Assembly (NCBI GenBank): GCA_021234155.1 | Contig: JAJEKV010000031.1 | Coordinates: 2,165,614 to 2,229,613 of the forward strand | Source of the DNA: Isoetes taiwanensis | Taxonomy: Eukaryota > Streptophyta > Lycopodiopsida > Isoetales > Isoetaceae | Direction: 5' to 3' | DNA: 64,000 nt | In this document: piece after piece, positions 56,614-64,000 of the stretch | Numbering within the stretch: the first letter of the stretch is position 1 | How the letters are laid out: each line of letters opens with the position of its first letter | Notes under the pieces: generated by a model | What the model saw: the letters and a program-made list of their open reading frames with translations, nothing else | What the model was told of the DNA's origin: nothing | Database searches by the model: none | Position numbers and translations under genes: made by a program

Positions 56614-59184
56614 TTAGAGATTGATAGACAGCTCAGTTGATGCTTTTATCATGTCTTCAATTGCATCTACACAATGTTGTAACAATGCTTCTGGATCAGG
56701 GATGACGCTTGTTGTAGAAGATGCCACTAAATGAACTCCTCCTGAGTAAGTTTGCATACGAAGGCACAATGACTGTAACCACAAAAGTAAATGACTAGAG
56801 TTAGACCATAAAAACGCAAGAACAAAATTTATTGGTAGAAAATATCCATTGGCTGGTCTCTCTAGTTCTCATTGCAAAGGCCAAAGAGATGACAATAATC
56901 TTACTCTATGCCCTCACAGTAAAATAAAAATGTGGACCACCAAAATGGCCTTAAGATCTTTAATTGGTTGAGAAATGAAGCTTTGATGGAACAACTAGGA
57001 AACGAACAAGCTTGGATAATAAGTAGAAAATGCATGTACAAACTAGACTTACTTGCGTAGATAACACAACATACTACTATGTTTGAATACACAAGCAATG
57101 ACTAACCTGGGGTAGACGAATTGCAGTAGGACTAATGCTTGTAATTTCATTCCCCAAAAATGTTATTCGTTCTAATGGCCCAATAACGCTCGATAAGGCA
57201 ATTGTTGAATGCATAGCTATTGTACGGAGAAGTTTAGCTATAACCTGGAGAGAATAGATGTTAAACAGCTGGATACAGAACTAGAAAATAAAGTGTTATT
57301 ACGTGCTCAAATAGAAGATAGTATCATGGTAAAGGATTTACATTTCGACCAAAAAGCTTTGGAACGAATACGACAAATCTATATGTGAAATATGCCTCAA
57401 AGGGTTTCTTCTTCCGAGTCATTATTACTTTTCATAATACCTTAGTTCTAAAGGAGTCAAGGTGTAACCTACTTGATTGCCCCAACGTGCTTGCGATCCC
57501 CTTTCCATCATTTGGCTCAATTCCTGCAGGAAGGAAGGAAGGAAGGAAGGAAGGTACTTTTATCGTCCACGGAGACCAATCGGTCTATGGGACCCAATAC
57601 AAAAACGCAGCAAGCGGATTACTGCCCGGATTAAAAAACCCCCGCCCCGAAGGGTTTTCGAGGGAAAAACCGTGGCAGCAATCAGCCTGCTGACAAACTG
57701 TCCTAACATATAAAATGCAGAAACACCCAAATATATACAGTCATGCACCGCACCCGTAGTGCCTAATCAGCGGGCAGCCAGGCGGGGGCAAAGGTGACCC
57801 CGCAGGTCCAGTACCTCCTGAATGTACGACCCCAGGGCACGTACTGACGGTGTGTTCATCAGCAAATGCAAGGGCAAGTCCGGCCGTACTAAGGGAACGT
57901 ATCTGGCAGGAGGACACTTATAACCATTGTGCAGACAAGATGATTTTTTTTCAGAAATTCAAGTTCTAATATTCAAATTTTCACATCATGATTTTGGAAT
58001 TTGATTGAACTCATAGTCTCAATATGGCTGTTCTGCTCTTAATTTTCATTAAAACTATTATCCTGGAAGAGTGTTCTGAACCAGAAACAGACTGCTTCAG
58101 CGCATTTTATATGTGAGCCATTAGCTATAGTCCTTGAGAAGATGTGATACTAAAGTATTAGGGTTTATCTTCGAGTTTTTCATCCACAAATGTTTTTCTT
58201 CTCATAACACATTACAAAAAACTTCAAGCCCTTACGTGCAATGTAAATCCACAGCTTTGGACCCCTCATTCTGTTACTACAACTTGATGCCAACCCACCT
58301 TCCAAAAGTCTAACTGTATCAAAGATACAAATCTTTGCTTACAGTGGGATCTTTCTTCTTCTGGTATTGGGTTATCTTAACTTATAAATAGTTTTACATA
58401 AATGTTTTCCTTCTCCCTTCTTTACTTCAATGAGTGCATTCTAATTTAAAAGAAGCTTTTTTAGAGTAAATAAAGTTTCAACTTTCTACCATCACTTTCT
58501 GCATAATATTTTGGCCCTTTTTGGTAAAAATTGTGACCTATTGCAACGTGACCCGAGTGCACAAGACAAGATGGTAATAGAAGAAATGGACAAAAGCTTG
58601 GTAGTTTTCAACAAAAAATAAGCAGATAAAAAATGATCAAACAATAGGAACAACAGGATAGCAAACCTGGAAGCCAATTATCAGCCTAACATTCACTGTA
58701 GATGTTGCAGTGATTTGAAGGCCTTCCAAATGTTTTTGAGCTTTTTCGTCCGCACTGAGATCTACAGAAAAAAGTAATGCAGAAAGTTTTGAGCAGTTAG
58801 TTAAAATAGCTGGATGGTAAAATAGAACACAAGTATGTATGTTTTCAGAAATGTTACATCTATGATTCTGTAGTAAATAGCGTGTGATTCCATCAGAACT
58901 GTCCCTAAGAAGACATCATTAAATAGTCTGCCATTTAGCAACAATTTCAAAACTTAGCGAACCAAAAGCTTCAATTTTAAAACATGAAGAAAAGCTATCA
59001 GAAGTTTATCGCTTGAGTAGCAGCTTTAATAGTTTTCATCTTCTCCAGAGGAAAACTTAAAGATGAAATTCTCTTTGGCAATAGTTCAACTCCATTTTGC
59101 AAAAAGCAGTTTACACGATCCACAGTGGCCCTGATTTCGCTTCTTGCTTGACTAGAAGCTTTCCCATCTCGGATGTTCATTTCC
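56614..59184 (-). CDS. WSD1-like wax ester synthase/DGAT, 3' exons
   Basis: Four minus-strand exons are recognised. About 59010-59184 has LLPKRISSLSFPLEKMKTIK. 58667-58761 has LQITATSTVNVR. 57107-57244 has SSVIGPLERITFLGNEITSI. The terminal exon 56614-56772 has YSGGVHLVASSTT and IPDPEAL. The last three have clean GT/AG borders with compatible phases. The order matches the second half of plant WS/DGAT proteins (WES_acyltransf end, then DUF1298), which esterify fatty alcohols or diacylglycerol at the ER. The HHxxxDG catalytic exon is not found, the donor after 59010 is unclear, and one in-phase exon between 58667 and 57244 seems missing. It is therefore a partial or decayed gene, cut off upstream by the BAHD pseudogene. 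Confidence 0.7.
57533..57890 (-). mobile_element. R1 dispersed repeat, copy C, with (GGAA)n tail
   Basis: A (GGAA)n run at about 57533-57553 is followed by ~330 bp matching 7945-8250. It lies in an intron of the WSD1-like gene. The differing simple repeats at the same end of copies B and C suggest a retroposon tail. Confidence 0.65.
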
Positions 59185-59297
59185 CTACAAGGTTGGCCAG
59201 CAAAAGACACTTGTTCCATCATCATTTAGCAGTTACCTTGCGTTGTAATTGGCCGCATATTCAGCCAAAATATGGTATGCACATAGATAGATAATCC

Positions 59298-60335
59298 TTA
59301 ATGCGTGCACCACATTAGGGCGTCAATTCGCCTTATCGCTTCAACTCCTAAACATTCATTCTCCAAAATGTTTCGTGCTGTCAATTTGCTCCATAGTGGA
59401 GTTATTGCATTTCCAAAATATGAATTAGACAATCCATCAAGCCTATTCCTGCAGCTTAAAGAAAAGCCCAATTTTGTTATCTCATCGACTGCCAATCCTC
59501 TTGCCTTGGTAATATGGTGCTATATATGTGCAGAAACAACTTGGAATGTGCTCAGTCTTTGTTACTCTAATTTCAACCCTACTTGCCTTTTCAACTCCAC
59601 AATCTGATCTGCTGAGAAGCTAAAATAATGTGTAGCAATTTCATTGTCTACCTTAAGCTCTGGGTTTCTTGGCATTTGAACTCTCTTTATTGTTTCTAAA
59701 TAATAAGGCTCTGAAATTTTCAGATCCTTCTTGTCTAAAAAGGGGCAGAGTTTAGGGCTGTAGTTTATGTGAGGAATAACATAGATCCCTTCACCTCTGG
59801 CAATGGAGGACAATGTCTGAATAAACTGCCAAGTGCTGGTGCCATCGCAAATCTAGTGGCAATATTTGAAGGATCTGGATAGACTGCCACAGACAAATCT
59901 TATCTAAAAAAAACTAAACACAAGTCAAAGAAAAACTAGCATAAACATGTAATGCAAAAATCTGGATGAAAAGAAGCGGTGTTTTAAGACCAGGGCCAAA
60001 GAATAGTATGTTCGACGGTCTGTGAGAGCTCTTGAGACAAATCAAGAAAAAGACGACGAAAATTTCCCAGATCCGCCATAGCCAGATGAGTATAAGCTTG
60101 TGTAAATTGTGCACCGACTCCATTGCCGTGAAGGAGCATGCTGAAGCCATGTTGATTTGGATGCGGCCTGCAAAAGGAAAAAAATCGGTGAGCGCCTTGT
60201 TGAGGCTGAGCTTAAGGACGGAAGCGATGGCAGACGGATTGGATGCAGGGTCATTAATGAGAAGAGGGCCGCTCGAGTTGTGGCTTCTCCCATCTCCGTT
60301 ACTATTTTCTTGTCCATTTTCTAATTTTGATAGCC
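59298..60335 (-). pseudogene. BAHD acyltransferase pseudogene (HCT-like)
   Basis: BAHD features appear in order on the minus strand: LKLSLNKALTDFFPFAGRI, GVGAQFTQAYTH after a frameshift, then the HxxxDG catalytic motif as CH-stop-ICDGTSTWQF. HYFSFSADQIVELK and STFQVVSAHI follow, then LGFSLSCRNRLDG and NSYFGNAI. At least three in-frame stops occur, one inside the catalytic motif, and the DFGWG region is missing. BAHD enzymes transfer acyl-CoA groups to alcohols or amines in phenylpropanoid and related pathways. It lies directly upstream of the WSD1-like exons on the same strand. Confidence 0.87.
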
Positions 60336-61231
60336 CTTGATTTTTAAAACTGAAGATCTAGTGGACTAACTTATGCCACGTCAGTTTTTGATGAGGTGGA
60401 GTTGCCACGTGGATAGGCTAGAATTGTAAAAAAGACTGTAGGCCTAGTTGGCTTGTGTGCTAAAAAAAAAACTAGCAACAAGCACACCAGAAGGCTTTAG
60501 CAAGGTAATATTTGCTAGGTTTTTATTTAGGCTTGGTGTGATTAGACTGCTTTGGTGGCTAATATTTTCCCTTTATATTTCTTTTGAAGAAGCATGATTT
60601 CGTTGCATAGATAGATGATAGTTTGAAACGAGCTAAGTCCAACCTGTTTGAAGAAATGACTTGATAAAACCGTGGTAGTAGAAAATTGCATTATTTTATA
60701 GCAAAATTACAATGTTATTTTAACATATTAGTTTTTTTTCCTTCGCAGGAGGAACCAGTTCCTTGGCTTGCTAGGAGTCCAATGCCATGTTAGAATTAAT
60801 GTATTTATATTGTATGTCCTTCGATATGCAAGGTTGTGCTATAAAGGGTCTCAGTCTCGAAGTTGTTGTCAAATGACTTGTATTTGCAGGGCCTGGGGCC
60901 ATTTTCTTATTTGAATTTGCTTTGTGTTAGTAAATCCTTTGCCTTGCCTTGTGTAATAATGCATTAAATAAGGCAGATCTTGTATCTTACAAAGAAGAGC
61001 TTGTTGTCTATAGCAGATCTAAAGCAAAAGCAAAATAGCACAGCACCTTGCATTTAAGCCAATGCACCATAAATACTTAATGATTGTTATATCGACTAGG
61101 TACGTTTGAAAAACAACTCATTAAACAGTTCATTCTGTGACTATTAAATCCATTATGCACATATAAGCTAACAACTAACCTTTTTTTTTTTTAAAGAACT
61201 GTGCCATCAATATATTAAAAGAATGGTAATG
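60336..61231. other. Spacer
   Basis: No gene supported. It ends in a poly-T run beside the copia fragment. Confidence 0.4.
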
Positions 61232-62230
61232 TTACAAAGCAAGTGAGGACTCAAATTGAGTGGATAAATATTCTCCTCCTCTATCTGATCTTATGCATCT
61301 TAATTTTCTGTTTGTTTGTCTCTCCATTTCTGGGACATACATTTTGAAAGCTTCAAGAGCTTGAGATTTTCGTGTCAAACAATATCCTTTGCATTTTCTA
61401 CTATGATCATCTATAAATGTTACAAAATATCTCTTCCCATTTCTGCTTCTAACATTTAGAGGGCCACACAGATCTGTATGTACTAGATCTAAAACTCCTT
61501 CAGCTCTTTTGTATGATGTTGGAAATGGTAATCTAGTAATTTTACCCAACATGCATCCCTCACATATGCATTTATGGTTTTCTGGTATATCACAGTCTAT
61601 AAGGCCCTTTTTTGCCATAAACTTCACATTATTATAATGTGTATGAGCAAGCCTATTATGCCAAGTCTCCATATCAGTCAATAATGTAGCATTACCTCCA
61701 TCAATAAGACCATTTTCAATTTGAAACAGATTCCCAACTCGATTTGCCAAAAATTTCAATTTATTATCCATAAAAATCTTACAAACTTTCTTCTCAAAGA
61801 AGATTTTATATCCCAAGTTTACTAACTGGCACACTGACATTAAATTTTTTATCAAGCTAGAAACACATAATACCCTTTCAATATTAATTATATTTCCATC
61901 AAGATTCAGCAGCTCCAACATTCCACATCCTTCTATAGCTTGCAAATCTCCATTTCCAACTTGTACATGTTTTGACTTGACTAAAGTTTGATTCTTAAGC
62001 ATATCCAGAGATCTTATACTGATCTCTCAGTTCCACTATCAACTACAATAACAGAATTCTTGCCATTCTGCGAATTTTTCCAAGCGAATCAGCATGGTCG
62101 CTTTAGTCTACTTCAAGAGCCAGAATCAAGAAGAATACTACTTATAACAACGTTAGATTTACAAAGACCAGCTATAACACAGTTGCATCATAATTCAGGA
62201 ACTAGTTACTTTAATAAAGCTAATCCAATA
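61232..62230 (-). mobile_element. Ty1/copia retrotransposon fragment
   Basis: Upstream (about 62030-62075) VIVVDSGTE resembles the copia protease DSG motif, after which the frame is interrupted. The open frame 61232-62002 has a GAG-pre-integrase zinc motif (WHNRLAHTHYNN...CICEGCMLGK). The integrase core follows, with HTDLCGPL, FIDDHSR and SDRGGEYLS. It stops after the core; no reverse transcriptase and no LTR are visible. Inactive fragment. Confidence 0.93.
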
Positions 62231-63241
62231 TTCAGTTAGGATTTGTACGCTCCTCAATAAAAGAATCATTTTCAACAGCATTTTGATTTGGAACTCCAAT
62301 TGGGTAGCCAAAGTTTGTTACTCTCTCATAAAATTTGCAAGCAAAACAGTCTTGTTATTTCAACACCTATTTCACTCTAGCCCGATTGCTCAACCAATGC
62401 ATCTGTGAACTGCGAATAGTGTCTCTTGTCAAGACATATAGAAATAAGTCTAATATCCACTCCCCAGGAAACCAAGATATGGCTATATGAGCAGTTCTCT
62501 GCAAATTTTTATGGTTAGCTCCTTCTATTTGACACCCTGGCCACACAAGTGATTTCAGACACAAGATAAGTACATGCATGGCATTACTACATGTGTGACA
62601 TTACTATCAACCTTCATGTGCTTTAGTCATATTCTGCAGGTTCAAAGATCCGCTGTCCCAAATGATGAAATCAACAGAGGACCAGCACTTATGAAAATAG
62701 ACTCACCTTCATTTACGATTTTGATTTGCACTAAAGAACCTCTTTGTTCTCCAACCACAAGGTCAAATACAACAAGGCATCTATGAAAGAGAGATGGTAT
62801 GAGACAAATTTAGAAATACATCAGAAAGACTTGATTCATACTTGATGATGCTTCAAAAGAAGCCAGACTCAATTGCTCGCATTTAAAAGGCCCTTGTTTT
62901 CATAGCCACTGGAGCGGGCAAATATATGAAGTATTATTAAATAGTTTCCTTATGTTTTACATAGAAATAGGTCATCTTTTCTTCAAGTCATATGACATAA
63001 TGTAGCCACCTTTGTATGCAAAACCACCTGTACACTTCAATGTCAAAACAAGTTGGCCTTTCCCTTCTGGACTACAAATTTATTACTTTCATGTGATGGT
63101 TTACTGTGCATGTCCTGATCCCTTGGTAGATATACGACAGTCCTCAAATTGGTGGATATTGTATATTGGCTCTAAAAGAGTGGCAAAGTATGCTTCATAA
63201 ACTTAGGCTCTACAACATGTATTCTATGAATTCATAATCTG
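62231..63241. other. Spacer with one possible exon
   Basis: On the minus strand at about 62709-62782, RCLVVFDLVVGEQRGSLVQI lies between an AG acceptor and a GTGAGT donor and looks exon-like, but I cannot name it. Nothing else is seen. Confidence 0.3.
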
Positions 63242-63475
63242 TTATGCCAAGCTTAATTCACAAATGAGCTTGAGATCAGTTTCTGCTTTTGTATGGTGCC
63301 AAAAGTATGCTTCTGCCAAGTGACTAACTGAAACCACCTTCACAAATTGATGCAAGATGCCTGATTCTCCAACATCATCCTTATATTGGTGCAAGAACAT
63401 ATGTTTTTCCAAGCCTGTGACCAAAACTAAAACACCATCAAGATACTCTTGAGTAACCACATCTGCTTGACCACG
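63242..63475 (-). pseudogene. NTF2-like (G3BP-type) exon fragment
   Basis: DVVTQEYLDGVLVLVTG on the minus strand matches the conserved DAQESYxGGVLVLVTG strand pair of NTF2-like domains, such as G3BP-like RNA-binding proteins in plants. The following residues do not continue the family (no FFLAPQ block), and no neighbouring exons were recognised. Isolated fragment; chance similarity cannot be excluded. Confidence 0.4.
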
Positions 63476-64000
63476 TTAAAGTAACAGATTAGATTATGAT
63501 CAAAATTTGTGATTCAGTACATTTCGCAATTGATGAAAAAATGCAGCAGAAAAAGCACAGCGAAAGACATGCATTTATTTTGTTTATGTGAGTGTTCAAG
63601 CCCGAGATCTGTCAATTTGAAACTGAACGATGCTCATAATGCACACCTCATTCTAGTTTACACCAACTGTGTTATTCCGCATATAGGAGTTGTTTACAAA
63701 AGGGATGTTCCGAAACTACAACATCGGGAGCATTCTTAGAGAATTTATTTGCAGCAATGACATGCATGCTCTAAATGAAGCACAAGATTTTTTTCAAAAA
63801 TTTCCCTTAGATGGTTGCTAAAAAAATTTGAAGGTCTTTTATAGTATAAAGAAGCTTTAACATTTAGCTGAGCCTACAACGAGCCTGGATTAATTTCAAA
63901 ATTGCAAAAAAAGGAATACAGAAGAATTAGAGCATGAACTTCGCCATTAAAATTTAAAGGAAGAAAGAAGGAATGTGATAAAAAGCAAAAAAAACATACC
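63476..64000. other. Right-edge spacer
   Basis: AT-rich; no supportable feature. Confidence 0.4.

Overview
The window looks like a stretch of a large, repeat-rich land-plant genome. The evidence is a four-exon plant-type DHHC S-acyltransferase gene, the 3' exons of a WSD1-like wax ester synthase, a BAHD acyltransferase pseudogene, a plant-type Enhancer-of-polycomb pseudogene, a Ty1/copia fragment, a Helitron, hAT- and Mutator-like MITEs, and an 11.7 kb Mutator-like element with a SWIM transposase and a Ulp1-like protease. A seed-free plant (fern, lycophyte or bryophyte) is my guess from gene sparsity and from the ParB/methylase-like and FCP1-like degenerate families. The sequence does not prove it.

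Layout. Positions 1-4830 and 18715-23332 are direct copies of one segment. Each carries, on the minus strand, a BAH-like gene, a histone H3-like gene and an acidic-protein gene. The second copy adjoins 14.3-18.5 kb, which holds a family of coiled-coil genes and one small basic ORF. This cassette is punctuated by about fourteen ~66 bp palindromes with a shared stem, lying between genes and once inside an intron. Between the two copies are a 4.0 kb Helitron (5850-9870) and a degenerate minus-strand pair: an FCP1-like phosphatase and a ParB-like/DNA-methylase-like gene. The intron of the latter is a nested foldback built on a second short palindrome family.

From 23.3 to 29.4 kb are spacer, a 433 bp hAT-like MITE and an EPL pseudogene. 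From 29455 to 41191 lies the Mutator-like element, flanked by an 11 bp direct repeat. The S-acyltransferase gene is at 42664-44999 and is the best intact host gene. From 45 to 56 kb I see almost nothing but short repeats. From 56.6 to 63.5 kb lie the WSD1-like exons, the BAHD pseudogene, the copia fragment and an NTF2-like exon.

How it may work together. The cassette is chromatin-themed: an H3-fold protein that keeps the canonical H3 start, a BAH-type reader, an acidic protein and coiled coils, with an E2F palindrome and a telo-box-like motif near their starts. Whether it is an endogenised virus, a giant transposon or a lineage-specific host cluster cannot be decided here. No viral hallmark gene and no transposase was found in it.
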